A stretch of DNA of 64,000 nucleotides from Meghimatium bilineatum (taxonomy: Eukaryota; Mollusca; Gastropoda; Stylommatophora; Philomycidae): contig CM067317.1 in assembly GCA_034231615.1 (NCBI GenBank), forward strand, positions 14,081,022 to 14,145,021, given 5' to 3'. Below, one piece after another: positions 1-10,730 of the stretch (positions are counted from its first letter, which is position 1; every line of letters starts with the position of its first letter). The notes beneath the pieces are model-generated. The model worked only from the letters and a program-made list of their open reading frames with translations, ran no database searches and was not told where the DNA came from. A program made the position numbers and the translations under genes.

Positions 1-308
1 ATGTGTGAGTACATGTCCGCTATTAGAGACTTTAGGAGAAGTATGAGAAAGCAGTGAAATTGAGTGCAATGAATGAGGAGGAGGAGGAGGCGGTGGGTGA
101 GAGGGAGCATTTAATGGGCTATGGTATGATGGGATACTGTGGGAATATTGGAGAAACGAAGGAGGCAATGGTGGAGGAGGTAAATGACCGGGGTAAATGT
201 GCCCAGGTGAGGAACTTGTATGCAACTTGTCACGTGAGATTGTATCATGGGTTGTGTAGTATGGTGGTGGCGGCAGATTCTCACACTTGAAACTGGAAAA
301 CTGCCTGC
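1..308. other. no gene recognised; GGA-rich stretch
   Basis: An open frame at 54-290 reads through a run of Glu codons made by a GAG/GGA-rich stretch. It has no recognisable domain, no splice context and no support beyond being open. I see nothing else here. Confidence 0.4.
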
Positions 309-478
309 AAATTAAAATAATGTTGAAACATAAATTAAACTAACGTTCTGTATTTTCAGACAATAAAATAAAAGCAGGAAATAAACCACAATCAAATTAA
401 AATAATGTTTACACATAAATTAAACTAACGTTCTGTATTTTCAGACAATAAAATTACAGCAAGAAATAAACCACAATT
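309..478. repeat. 85-bp direct tandem duplication
   Basis: Two copies of an AT-rich unit lie 85 bases apart; the shared core TAACGTTCTGTATTTTCAG starts at 341 and again at 426. The copies differ by a few substitutions and end in similar 'gcaggaaataaaccacaa'-like stretches. No coding function is seen. Confidence 0.85.
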
Positions 479-980
479 AAATTTAACCGCCATACGGCGA
501 ACAGGTAATTCCGAAGTGATAACAGGAAGGATATGTAATACAATATAACTTTTACTAATATATAAGTATAAATAATACATGTAAATTAAAAAGGTCGTTG
601 AGGCCAATTCCCTGACCCTAACTCCCCCTCTCTGTCCCTCCCTCTCTAGTTCTGTTTTTATTACTGTTCTCTACTCCACTTCTGGCTCTGGTAACAACAG
701 AAAATCTTATTCAACACATGTCGGATATGAGCGCAGATAGTTTTGTAACTTGCTGAATAAACTTACTTTTTTCGTCATCACAAACGCCCTCACCCCTTCT
801 CTCCCAAAAAATGTAGATGCCATTTTCGTTTTCTATTTGTTGTGTATTACGTTGTGTTCTTGAGAACGGCCTTTTTGTCAAAATGTCGATTTATGTGTAT
901 GATTTTACACGTTCACAAGAGACTACAAGAATTGTTGGAAAAACGTATGTGGTCATATATATTGAAAAACAGATACTGAG
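479..980. other. unannotated, nothing recognised
   Basis: AT-rich sequence with a pyrimidine-rich patch around 615-650. No coding, RNA or repeat family could be supported by eye. Confidence 0.4.
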
Positions 981-1215
981 ACTGAAATGTTTGGGCCACT
1001 TAATGAGAATGAACCCTTATTCGAGCGGCAAGAGCATACAACATGAAAATGGAAACAGCACGATACAGAGGAAGATAAAAAAGAAGGTGGATTGAAGGAG
1101 TTACAAACATTCTGAGACGTTACAATACTACTACATATCAAGCGAATAAACATGGTATAGCCCGATAACCGATCGTCGTTCAGTCCTGCGAAGCCTTACA
1201 ACAATATCAGAGACA
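981..1215 (+). pseudogene. LINE reverse transcriptase C-terminal remnant (family shared with 22765-22970)
   Basis: The frame reads LKCLGHLMRMNPYSSG, the 'GHLMRM' motif found near the C-terminus of many LINE reverse transcriptases. It then breaks, and a shifted frame gives RRRWIEGVTNILRR, the usual 'G-R-P-rich plus W-I-[DE]' tail. The same DNA recurs at 22765-22970, including the stretch coding WIEGVTNIL and the downstream 'cgatcgtcgttcagtcctgcga'-like sequence. Two dispersed copies with independent lesions mark this as a retrotransposon 3' end and not a host gene. The catalytic RT domain is absent. The exact clade is not assignable. Confidence 0.7.
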
Positions 1216-1487
1216 AGACAACAAATAGACTATCCATTTTTATCAGTGATTAGCACAACTTAAATTACCCGTTTCAAAGTTTCGCCTAAAGAAAACAAAG
1301 TTCTTGACCAGAATACCTTTTTTCTTGATCTTCCCCTACCACTCTTGCTTCTAAACCGTCCCTGCTGCTATTAAGATATATATCTTTCATATCATGGGTC
1401 AAAACAATGTAGACTGTCTTTTGATTCTTTTTGAATTAACTTCTTTCAAGATATTTTCATTACGTTTTTTATGGTGTCCTCAACTTT
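1216..1487. other. unannotated, nothing recognised
   Basis: AT-rich spacer. No feature supported. Confidence 0.4.
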
Positions 1488-1648
1488 TGTTTTTCGTTCT
1501 TTCTAAAACTCTCGTAGGAACTCTCTTATAGCAAAACGATATTCTTACTAGATTTCCAGAAGAGTGTATTGTCCAGAGAATAGAAATGTGTTGTGTCGCT
1601 GTTTCATATGCACAAATAGTCCAGTACATCCGACTTCCACATTGGTAA
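1488..1648 (-). mobile_element. retroposon family A, degraded copy
   Basis: On the minus strand this aligns over its whole length with better-preserved copies at 11056-11210, 24185-24341, 55600-55760 and 59072-59236. Shared blocks include CTAGATTTCCAG, CCAGAGAAT.GAAA and ACATCCGACTTC. Many substitutions and a degraded tail suggest an old insertion. No target duplication is visible. Confidence 0.7.
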
Positions 1649-1810
1649 CTAATACGTTCAATTTTTTTCACCACTTACACTTAACGGCAGACGCCTGTAA
1701 CTATATCGTTAGTATAGCAAGTTATCCGTACGAGAGAACAGGCTCTCGTACTTTTACGCTGGTCACATAGCTCAAAGCTAAACATTAGCCACTCGTGCTT
1801 GTCCTTTTTT

Positions 1811-1957
1811 TGCCATTGTCTTGGGTCGCTAACGACATATCCACAGTAACTTTCTGTTGCCATTGTCGTGGGTCGCTATCGACATATCCACAGTAACTTT
1901 CTGTTGCCATTGTCTTGGGTCGCTAAGGACATATCCACAGTAACTTTATGTTGCCAT
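1811..1957. repeat. 47-bp tandem repeat, three copies
   Basis: Units begin with TGCCATTGTC at 1811, 1858 and 1905; a partial fourth starts at 1952. Each carries GACATATCCACAGTAACTTT. Copies differ at one to three bases, so the expansion is fairly recent. Confidence 0.92.
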
Positions 1958-2989
1958 TATATTTATAATGTCATGTACTCATGTCTCATATCACGCGCAC
2001 ATAAACACACATCATGCTTGTAGATGGATGAGGGGGTTGGTATGCCACCCCTCCCCCCAGAAATTCAAATCAGAACATGAGTTTAATATAGTACTTATTC
2101 AAAAGGTATTTAACCCTCCCCCTCCCAACAATATTTAACAAAAAGATCATCTACATTATCACCAAAAAGAGGGAATTACATTCGAAAAAGAGCGAATGAC
2201 TTTATAAATAGATATAACAGGCCCGTAGATAGGAGTTCACGGTTAAACCTCCCCCCCCCCCCTCCAGCAAATCTGAACATGACTTTTAGTACTAGGAACT
2301 TAACCAAATAGATAAAAAAGGTCGGTTAAAACAGTTTAAAAAGGTTGGTTTAGCGATGTTTTGTAAGAAGGTCTTCAAATGTTCCGTCAAATATTAAAAT
2401 TTACACACGAAATCGGACCAAAGGACAGTTTTAAAATTTCTTTTAGGTAAAACTTAAGGTAATCATATCTACGGCCTGACATACATACATACACACACAA
2501 AAGAGGAAATGAAATCATTTCGCATAATTCAAAGAGCTTTATGAAGTAAAACTATAGAAAAAGGAAGCAGAGAGAAAAGAGAGAAGGATTGATACATTTT
2601 GAAGAATAAAATACACGTGTGGAGGTGGGTTTATAAAAAAACGAAACCCACAGACAAGCACAAATTTGAAGATCTAGAGACCCGGATTAAAAATGTAATA
2701 TACATACAACATCAGGGCGTGCTAAAATGTCTATCATAACGGTAAATGTCGTCTGGTGAACAGTTCATGTGAGCTATTCTGCCACACTGCAATGGCTTTA
2801 AATTATAAAGGTAATTCCAGATAGACCAGCAATAATCGTACTAAAAATATCCCTGAAAATCCAGGTGAAACAAATGAAGTGATTTTAAATTTATAAATAT
2901 ATGTTGCAGTGCAAATTACACTGTTTATTGAAATGGTACCTTCCTCTACGTAACACGTCCTTTGTAGAATATTATCACTTCACTTGTTC
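1958..2989. other. unannotated AT-rich stretch with two C-runs
   Basis: Two loosely similar segments, about 2035-2130 and 2240-2310, each pair a C-run with 'aatc(a)gaacatga'. They look like an old duplication of a C-run-bearing repeat. Nothing else is recognised. Confidence 0.35.
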
Positions 2990-3720
2990 CACTCCCGGTG
3001 TTGTGTAAAGCAGTCCAGATTTTTCTAGTGATATATTTAAAAGATCTTCGATATCCTGTGTCCATCGTAGTCTTAGTCTGCCCTTTGTTCGCCCTTCCTA
3101 TGATCTTTAACACAATGATTACTTTTCTAAACCATCGTGTCTTTTCTAAAAACTTTCGTTACTGCATGTTTTCCTGTGAAGGCGTGCAGGGAGACTTTCC
3201 ATGGACTTTTATCGTGTCTTTTCACATGCCCAAAATATGTTAACTTTAGTTTTTTTAAAAAAGTTTTGAGGATCCAATCTCACATACACCCAGGTCTGTT
3301 TTGGATAGTTTTTCTGTCCACGATATTCTTTTTCTTTTCCATTGTGGATGTTATTGCCCACGTCTAACAGCCATTTGTTGCCCAGGAAAAGTATAGCTCG
3401 TTACTGGTTATGTGTTAGTCAGTTGCTGTTGATTTGTCATGTATGTTTTTGCAGTGCTATTGGTAATATATTTCTTATCTTTGCTGAACAATCTTTTGTG
3501 ATATTAATGATTGATCCGATATATTCAAAGTGATATTTCCTCGTTGTTCTTTGTCAATTACTATTGTAGGTGTGAGTCTTCTCTTGATCTGTATTATTTT
3601 TGTCTTCTTTCCACTGAGAAAAAGATTTTGAGCCTAGCTATGATCTGACATAATGTGCTCTAGACATGTGCTTCGTGGCATGAAGCTAGTGTCATCTTTG
3701 TACATAATTTCTGGAAACCC
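2990..3720 (-). pseudogene. LINE reverse transcriptase C-terminal half, degraded
   Basis: Read on the minus strand, the segment gives in order FEYIGSIINITKDCSAKIRN (about 3535-3460, the 'KYLGS.I...G....EI..RI' region after the RT palm), a stop-ridden middle, and EGRTKGRLRLRWTQDIEDLL (about 3095-3035), the 'GRP..RW.DDI' C-terminal signature. This is typical of LINE ORF2 proteins in invertebrates. Several stops and frameshifts interrupt it. The catalytic YADD box and the endonuclease are missing. It ends just upstream of the hAT pseudogene that starts on the opposite strand. Confidence 0.75.
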
Positions 3721-3842
3721 ATAGCCTCCAATATTAAGATGTAGAAACTGTTCTTATACTTGTAATGTGGGTCTTCTTGTACATTTCGCATGTTTTTTCA
3801 TGCATGCATATATATATATACATATATACCGAAATATAGAAA

Positions 3843-5500
3843 ATGTTGACAATGTTTGTTGCATTTATTGCGAGAAACCATTCGCATGTCGTGGATCTAA
3901 CACATCCGCTTACTTATCATCTTCAAAACAAACACCAGCTACAGTACCAGAAACTTCAGCTTGCAAAGTCAGCTTCATCTAGTAAGTTGATAGCGGCATC
4001 GTCATCTACTTCTAAGCAGACTAATCTGAGTCAGTTTTGTATAAAGTCTGATCGACCAATGAGTGCTACCGTACTCATACAACGTACAGTGAGTACATTA
4101 AAATATCGCTTGCAAGTTGGTTAGCTAGTAGTGACAGACTAATAGCCTATTAATAGTAGAAGATGACGGCCTTGAGCAAGTATTACGCATATCGCTTCAA
4201 AATGCAGACTACAAACTACCATGCAGGCGAACTATTGATAAATTGGTGAATGACATGTATGAAGGCAATAGTGCAAGTGTTAAAGAAGAAGTGAAAAACT
4301 CAACTGCGATTTTCGGACATCTCATGGAAATGAAAGTTACTGTGGTATCACTGATGACTGGAATTTCCGAAGTATTGTTCTTACATGTGTGTATGACACA
4401 TGTTGGCGAATTCTACAAGCAGTTTGCAGCAGAATGGGAAATAACAAAGAAAATTAAGGCTCTTGTTACATACAGACAATGCATGGAGTATGGTTTTGAA
4501 TATTAATCAAAGTGGTTTTTGCTCATATTCCGTGTCTGGTTCATTGCCTGTACTTGAGCATATTGCATGGATTTAAAGCCGCATATACCGAAACATTGTT
4601 TGGTAAAGGTCGAAAAATTGTGGGTCACTTTAAACATAGTGCTGCAAACACTACCGAATTACAAAGTTGTGGGAGTCACCATTGCGCAAATTACAGCAAG
4701 ATATTTCAACAAGATGGAACAGTATTTTTGTGATGCTGCAGGCCAGAGAAGCAATAATTGTAGAGGAAGAAAAGCAGTATAAAGGTACACAACTGTTAGA
4801 TAGTGATTGGTAACTGATTTCAAAATACGTCGAAGTTTTATACTTATTCTGTCAGGAAACGGTCCTACTTGTCAGCCAACAGTATGTGTCATGTAGTTGT
4901 GTATTGCCACTGTTATCGTCATTGATAAAGCACATGATTGTAAATGATGATGGCCCAGGCTACATAGCCAGATTCAAGGCAGCTTATATTGATGACTTCA
5001 AAGAACGTGTATCTGGTATGACCACTATTGAAATATTACAGATTGCATCAGAACTTGATCCACGATATAAAAACTTGAAGTGCTTGTCAGCAGTTAGTCT
5101 GAATGATGATCTGTTGCAGACTAATGCTGATACTGGCAGTGCCAGTGAAACCATATGCGAACCTAAATCAAAGCGCGTTAAGCTGATGGAGTCTGACAGA
5201 CTCAGAAGAAGGAGTTGTAACTGAAAGTGCTGCTGATGAATCACACCGATATAAAAACGAGAAAAAAGTTGCTGAATCAGTTTATCCACTGCAATGGTGG
5301 AAGCTTAATGAACATAGATATCAGAAGTTGTCATTATTAGCCAAGACTTGTTATTACCAGCTACCTCGGTTCTGTGTGCACGTTTATTTAGCTCTGCTGG
5401 TTACATTGTCAATAAGACACGTTCATCACTCGAACCAAATACCGTTAATATGCTGGTGTGCTTGCGTAGTTGGTTATCTAATGACATTTGAACTAGAAAA
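3843..5500 (+). pseudogene. hAT-superfamily transposase (ZBED1-like), broken
   Basis: Collinear pieces of a BED-finger hAT transposase are spread over three frames. A BED-finger remnant reads CCIYCEKPF, with the HLQNKHQLQYQKLQ histidine part in the next frame (about 3858-3960). It is followed by LSQFCIKSD, then the central region FYKQFAAEWEITKKIKALVT (4410-4475) where the usual family reading is 'W.I..K....VTDNA'. KHMIVNDDGPGYIARFKAAY (4930-4990) and LQIASELDPRYKNLKCLSAV (5037-5096) come next. The hATC dimerisation region is at 5320-5495, shifted out of frame but recognisable as LSLLAK, then PATS.P.ERLFS-like codons. At least five frameshifts or stops make it inactive. The 5' terminus is not found; the 3' terminus is probably the palindrome at 5674-5861. 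Family assignment is strong; naming a specific ZBED gene is not justified. Confidence 0.85.
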
Positions 5501-5673
5501 GCATGTGCTATTTTGTTTAAATTGTCTTTCCCCAGGTGAATGATGGTTAATCGCATTCACACTTGCTGTTAAGCGTAGAGGTGGGAGCTTAAGCTGTTGT
5601 TCCAAGGCCAGATGTGTTGTCGTGGTTGCATTTTGTTTAAAACAAATCTCAAATATTTGTCCATATCTGTAAC

Positions 5674-5861
5674 TATAGACCTTTTGGTTTAATCGGAATT
5701 AACTATTAACTAATTGTTAATTTTATAAAATTAATTATTAAAATAATCGTTACCAGCCCTAATATATATATATTAGGGCTGGTAACGATTATTTTAATAA
5801 TTAATTTTATAAAATTAACAATTAGTTAATAGTTAATTCCGATTAAACCAAAAGGTCTATA
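5674..5861. repeat. 87-bp perfect inverted repeat (probable paired hAT termini)
   Basis: The left arm 5674-5760 and right arm 5775-5861 are exact reverse complements, separated by 14 AT-only bases. Both arms meet the centre with AGGGCTGGTAACGATT, which resembles the terminal bases of hAT elements. The palindrome sits at the expected 3' end of the hAT pseudogene. The simplest reading is two element termini tail-to-tail. The remainder of each arm is AT-rich subterminal sequence. Confidence 0.8.
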
Positions 5862-5876
5862 TATATATATATAGTC

Positions 5877-6230
5877 CAGACAATGTTGTCACTGATCTAC
5901 ACAATGTTGTATGTAAATATAAGTAGGAAGCCAGAGGACAATTAAACAAAATTCTTGAGACTAACGGGAATTGAACCAGTCCGTTCAACGGCACCCAATC
6001 ACCTTGACTAACCGTATCTCCAAAAAAAGATGCGATTTCATCAAGCCTTTCAAACCTTGCACACAAAGTCACCAGAACGGACCAATCGAGACAAGGACTA
6101 TTACAACAACAACAACAAACATCCCGTACAGGTATTGAAATATCCTGAGTAACAACAAACATATAACATAATATCCGCATTAGTTATACAAGGGCCGATA
6201 GGTCTTCTTGTAAACATGGATAACATATAC
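5877..6230 (-). mobile_element. tRNA-derived SINE-like element, minus copy of a head-to-head pair
   Basis: Reverse complement of the copy at 6351-6670, about 90% alike over most of its length. In this copy about 35 bases between the A-box-like and B-box-like parts are missing, which removes most of the tRNA-like variable region. The shared frame (ending in SPCLDWSVLVTLCARFERLD in both) is a by-product of sequence identity, not evidence for a protein. Confidence 0.65.
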
Positions 6231-6272
6231 AATTTTGCTTTACAATACAATACAATTTAAGCAAAATTGTAT

Positions 6273-6275
<3 letters not shown>

Positions 6276-6333
<58 letters not shown>
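6276..6333. repeat. (TA)n microsatellite
   Basis: About 58 bases of alternating TA lie at the centre of the inverted SINE pair. Confidence 0.95.
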
Positions 6334-6336
<3 letters not shown>

Positions 6337-6350
6337 ATACAGTATAATAC

Positions 6351-6670
6351 ATGTTTACAAGAAGACCTATCGGCCCTTGTATAACTAATACGGATATTAT
6401 GTTATATGTTTGTTGTTACTGAGGATATTTCAATAACTGTACGGGATGGTTGTTGTTGTAATAGTCCTTGTCTCGATTGGTCCGTTCTGGTGACTTTGTG
6501 TGCACGGTTTGAAAGGCTTGATGAAATCGCATCTTTTTTTGGAGATGCGGTTAGTCAAGTAGTGAAGAACGCGTGTTCGATAGTTGCTAGGCGATTTGGT
6601 GTCGTTGAACGGACTGGTTCAATTCCCGTTAGTCTCAACAATGTTGTAAATAATCTACATAATGTTGTAA
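6351..6670 (+). mobile_element. tRNA-derived SINE-like element, plus copy
   Basis: A tRNA-like segment lies at about 6540-6640. It has an acceptor-like GAGAT pairing with GTCTC, an A-box-like GATGCGGTTAGTCAAGTAG, a long variable region, and a B-box-like GGTTCAATTCC inside a partly paired T arm. The flanks are shared only with the inverted copy at 5877-6230. An RNA polymerase III-derived origin is inferred from the boxes. No terminator or target duplication could be fixed. Confidence 0.6.
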
Positions 6671-6955
6671 TTGAGTATATTATTTTCCAAGATGGTAATC
6701 TCTTTAAACACCGCAGGTTTAATATTTGGATTATATTGAATTAAAGCTTCCTGACGGAGAGAGCTATAATCTGCTGAACTATACGTCGGAGGATAGAACT
6801 GTTGAACTATACATAGGAGAACAAAGCTGTTGAAGTATACTTAGGAGGAGAAATATCATACAGCAAACCCATATGTTTAGTACTGCCACATAAATTCTAC
6901 TAAAATTTCTATTTTGATTAACAGATTGTCAAAATTGAACATTCTAGGAAGGGTA

Positions 6956-7135
6956 TGCATGGTTCAGAAAGATGGATAATGAACAGCCACCTAGAAGACA
7001 TAATCGATACCTTTGAGAACATCATGAGATGGGAATGTTACAGCTTAGGAGAATGCACAACCACGGCAAGAGACAGAATACTTTGGAGATCTACTGCCGC
7101 CAATCCTCGATGTGGAGATGGTGCTTGATGATGAT
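6956..7135 (+). pseudogene. LINE-D 3' end fragment
   Basis: Matches the tail of LINE-D at 15186-15400 (minus) and 62600-62755. The coding part is SLGECTTTARDRILWRSTAA (7043-7102), followed by a cysteine-rich 'NPRCGDGA' and the GATGATGAT tail. It is a 5'-truncated retrocopy without catalytic domains. Confidence 0.75.
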
Positions 7136-7531
7136 AATTTTTACTTTGCAACACTAGCCAACCCCCCCCCCCAACTGAAGATGTAACTATGAGGCTGCAG
7201 GGATAAGAAATTCGTCCCACACAATGGAAGTAGCAATAACCGTAATATGACCACTGTCTTTTCTGGAAATCTTCCAAAAACTCAGCCGTCAGATCACATT
7301 GGACTCTAGACGCTCCGATCTCATACTCAGCATTTACTTCATCACGTGCTAACTTACTGTTAACTAACATGTTAACAGTTAACTAACAGTTATAACATGT
7401 TCTGTGTTGATTGATTAATGTTTGTTTTAATCCTATATGCCGCTCGTTATAAAAAAATTATGCAGAAAGGGGAAAAACGTCACTTCCTGAAGATTAATAT
7501 ATCATCTGTATCCATCCATTCATAGTTCGAC
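7136..7531. other. unannotated
   Basis: An open minus frame at 7038-7370 overlaps the LINE-D tail and has no recognisable domain. A short direct repeat of GTTAACAGTTAACTAACA lies at 7350-7395. Nothing else is seen. Confidence 0.35.
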
Positions 7532-7702
7532 TCTGTAGCGGTGTGGTATAGAGCGCGTCTGTAACGGCCAAGGTATCGGGTTTAATTCCGCCACATGTAA
7601 CTGTGCATCCGGGCCGTTCAGGAAGTCATGGCAAACTACTGAACGTATTTATATTGCCTAGAAAATCACAACAGCCAAAAAGAATCATATGCTATCAATC
7701 CA
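7532..7702 (+). mobile_element. SINE-C, tRNA-headed SINE
   Basis: The head carries an A-box-like GTGTGGTATAGAGCGCG and a B-box-like GGGTTTAATTCC, as in tRNA-derived SINEs. The body, 'tgtgcatccggRcNgttcagRaag..atggcaa' then 'tatttatattgcctagaaaatca', recurs at 32425-32566 (minus), 35267-35451 (minus) and 36979-37120. Four dispersed copies with a shared head and body support a real SINE family. Confidence 0.8.
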
Positions 7703-7750
7703 TTCATAATTTTTCAATAAATTATTCAAGATAATAGGAAGTCGTTCGAA

Positions 7751-8015
7751 TGTTGCTGGGACCCGAAAGGGGAGCATAGAATAGCGATACTGTGAATATT
7801 CATGCATGCCATAAATAGTTTCGGGGGGGGGGCGGTGGGGTTGGCTGTCCCATAAAACACGGATTAAAGTGACCCCGACGTCATGTTGAAGTTGGATACA
7901 GGCCGAAATATACAGATATCGCCGTCAAGCTGCAAGCCATTGCATAACACATCTAGTTCTATCTACTACATCCTGCTAAACTGTACGAGTCTGAGAACAT
8001 ACGCAGAAGAATAAC
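7751..8015 (+). mobile_element. retroposon family B, degraded copy
   Basis: Same order of blocks as the copies at 35651-35900 and 39059-39326: TGTTGCTGGG, 'gagca.agaatagc', 'catgcatg', 'ctgtccca', 'ttaaagtgacc', 'atgttgaagttgga', 'cagatatcg', 'ctacatcctgctaa' and a tail ACGCAGAAGAA. A G-run near 7821 interrupts the body. Confidence 0.75.
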
Positions 8016-8754
8016 AACATAGATAAGTCACAAGAGATGAAAAGTATATTGCAGAATGAATGCTGAAACGAAAGCAGAAATGTCATAACTGTGGTTATCC
8101 CAGTCCTGTAAGCAAGTACGGACAGGTATCGTACAGATAGACATTGACATACGACTTGGACCGACAACAAAAAGTTGGTTTCCTGTGCAGCATATCTTTG
8201 GCATGAGTCAGAACATGGCCCAGTTCCAAACCCTGCAACAAGACTAAGATCTGGTTACTTTTTTCCAGCGAAAGAATAAACAAGCTAGAGACTGGGCCAT
8301 GGCACGATGACCTTCTCTCACGCACGTTCTCCCTCTCTGTGGCTCTCCTTTTCGCCTTAACTTTAACCATACACCTCTTGAGCACTCTCCGATTAATGTT
8401 CACTCAATCTTTAACATACATTCTTGTTGATACTACATAATCTTATAGATATCTCGAAACGTTTTTCTTCAAACAGTATTTCACAATTTTCACAACTCAA
8501 TCTAAACATAAGCATGGAATGGTATGGGGTGTTACCAATATTTAAGTACACGATATATTAACAACAACCACAAACAAAACATATGACGTTTCGACTAAAA
8601 CGTCTTCATCAAGACAAAAAAAAACACGAATACTGCACGAATGATACATTTTAAGATAGGAAGATATACTAGGAGAAAAAGTAGATAATATAGGTACACA
8701 GATAACAAAAAAGAGGCCCCAAAAATACACGATAAGAAAAAAAGGCAAACAAAC
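8016..8754. other. unannotated; one fold-back motif
   Basis: An open minus frame at 8095-8403 has a basic stretch but no domain or convincing splice sites. At 8585-8615 the minus strand reads TTGATGAAGACGTTTTAGTC followed by GAAACGTC, a short motif also seen near 17865 and 23215. Confidence 0.35.
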
Positions 8755-8930
8755 GAGTACGATGGGATGCAAAGGGTTTCCGAATTGCTGTCGTGCGGAC
8801 TCATGATTAACAGATAACCAAGATCCTGAAAGTACCTCCTCGTGCTGCACACTCGAAACAGAAATACAGCGATTCGTGCTGCGTTCCTGACCAACACTTT
8901 TAGGGATAATGTCCGTAGATGTAGAGAAAA
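8755..8930 (+). mobile_element. family E retroelement, 5' fragment
   Basis: Starts with GGGATGCAAAGGGT and continues through 'taaccaagat', GTACCTCCTCGTGCTGCAC, 'aaatacagc' and 'tgtccgtagatgta'. This is the same order as the 5' end of the 1.25-kb element at 42707-43956 and the copy at 63350-63560. The 3' part and tail are absent. Confidence 0.75.
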
Positions 8931-8937
8931 CATATCT

Positions 8938-9772
8938 GTTCAGTGTTCACAAACTTTATAACACACTTGTCAAATGTTCTTAATAGACATATGTCCAATG
9001 TTTCCAATTTTTAGAACACGCGTGTCCAATGTTCCCAATCTTTAGTACACATTTGATTAATGTTCGCAATCGTAGTACAGATTTGATTAATGTTCTCAAT
9101 TCTCAGAACACACTGGTCCAATGTTCCCAATCTTTAGAACACACTTGTACAATATTTTCAATTTTTAGAACACAGGTGTACAATGCTCCCAAACTTCAGA
9201 ACACATTTGTCAAATGTTTCTAATCTTTAGATCATATTCGTTCAATTTTCCTAATCTTTAGAATACATCTGTCCAATGTTATCATTCTTCAAACCTCACT
9301 TATCCAATGTTCCCATTCTTCAAACTTCACCTGTCCAATGTTCCCATTCTTCAAACTTCACCTGTCCAATGTTCCCATTCTTCAAACTTCACTTGTCCAA
9401 TGTTTCCATTTTTTAGAACACATTTGCCTAATATTCTATTCTTTTAGAACAAGTTTGCCCAATATCCCCAATCTTTAGAACATTCGTGTCCAATGCTTCC
9501 AATCTTTATAACACATTTATCTAATGTTTCCAATCTTCAGAGCACATTTGTCCAATGGTCCCAATCTTCAGTGCAAATTTGTTCAACGTTCCCAATCTTC
9601 AGTACAGATGCTTCCCAATGTCCCAATCTTCAGAGCAAATTTGTCCAATGGTCCCAATCTTCAGTACAGATTTGCACAATGTTCCCAATCTTCAGTACAG
9701 AGTTATCCAGTGTTTTTAATCTTCATTGAAGATTTGTCCAATGTTCACAATCTTCAGCACACAACTGTCCTT
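8938..9772 (+). repeat. ~30-bp minisatellite
   Basis: About 27 diverged units of consensus 'acacatttgtccaatgttcccaatctttaga' (read piecewise: ACACATTTGTCCAATGTT, then CCCAATCTTTAGA). Units vary from about 28 to 33 bases. It ends where a minus-strand LINE-A fragment begins. Open frames inside it are artefacts of the repeat. Confidence 0.92.
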
Positions 9773-9776
9773 CATA

Positions 9777-10150
9777 TTCTTCTTCTTGAATTTGCCTGAA
9801 ACACGCTTATATCTGAAGTTCTGTTTCTTCTATGAACGTGCTGTTCTGTAATACTTACAGGGATTCGTATAGTTTTTCTTCCACTGTTGTTTCACTGGAC
9901 TTGTGTATTTGCCTCAGCTTGGGGTTGCGGAGTCGGTTGTCCTATCTTCATGTACAGATGGCAGTGTTACCCATTTCGAATTGTATACATGTGGCTGCGG
10001 AGTCGGTTGTGTCATGTTCTAAGGCGCAGAATGACAACTTGGTCTGTTCATAATCTGGTAGTCATTTTGTGTTGAAGTTGGCTTTCTAATTGTCCTGATA
10101 ATCTGTTTCTTTTGATGGCACGTTTCCCTCCATGCCCCCTCTTCGGTGCA
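9777..10150 (-). pseudogene. LINE-A 3' end fragment (C-terminal Cys-rich region)
   Basis: On the minus strand this matches the end of LINE-A at 28460-28807. It covers the TQDDYHIMN region, the RL..GHNRLR..MYT motif, an 'IGNTA.CTC' cysteine segment, and the tail through TCTTCTTCTTG. Frameshifts destroy the frame, so it is a 5'-truncated dead copy. Confidence 0.75.
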
Positions 10151-10730
10151 CAAAATTGGTAGTTGACTTTCTTCTGATCACCGAAGCATTTTAATGTATG
10201 TTGTCGTCATATAACATCAATGAAGCCCCTAATGTATATTGTCATATAACATCAATGAAGCCCCTCTAGATAGGCCTGTACCTTCCCAACCCACAATTTC
10301 AATTTATTCTCCGTTGCCTCTGAAAGTCTTTGGGGGCTATATAGTCCACGTTGAGAACCACTTGTCTAGACGACATCCTTTATTTTCATCTTCTCCCGCA
10401 CTATCAACAGATACGATTTTCTCACGCACAACAGCGATTTCTTCTATCCTTTTTTCAATCTTATCCACCAGAAGCAGTGAGATAATTGCAGACGGCATTG
10501 TGTACATGTAACTAAACTACCGGGAGAATTAAAAAAGAAATAATTTTCTATTTCGTTCCATTTAAACTGAAGATAAAATCCATCCTCTGTTTTAGATTTA
10601 AAAAAACAACAAAAAAAACAACAAACAAACAAACAACAAACATGCTATCACTTTACTAACTAGGAATTTAGCAATATATCGGCTCGGTGGTAGAGTAGTA
10701 GAGTGGTTAGTTGGTGCGCGCACATACACT
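10151..10730. other. unannotated; possible hAT-like terminus and A-rich run
   Basis: At 10355-10375 the minus strand reads AAGTGGTTCTCAACGTGG, close to the terminal bases of Charlie-type hAT elements, but no matching partner is clear. A 33-base direct duplication of ATATAACATCAATGAAGCCC lies at 10209-10264. A-rich sequence occupies 10590-10640. Around 10683 a tRNA-head-like 'gtggtagagtag' is visible without a B box. Confidence 0.4.

Noticed and set aside
5857..6744. Two related proteins sharing SPCLDWSVLVTLCARFERLD
   Set aside because: Both are readings of one SINE present in inverse orientation; the B box and tRNA-like folding explain the sequence.
8585..8615. Hammerhead ribozyme (TGATGA...GTCGAAAC)
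   Set aside because: The core resembles a hammerhead, but the base before TGATGA is T where C is required, no stem I or III can be drawn, and the other two copies lose TGATGA.
9029..9799. Open frames repeating 'QSSVQICTMFPIF'-like units
   Set aside because: Minisatellite translation with variable unit length; shifts frame repeatedly.
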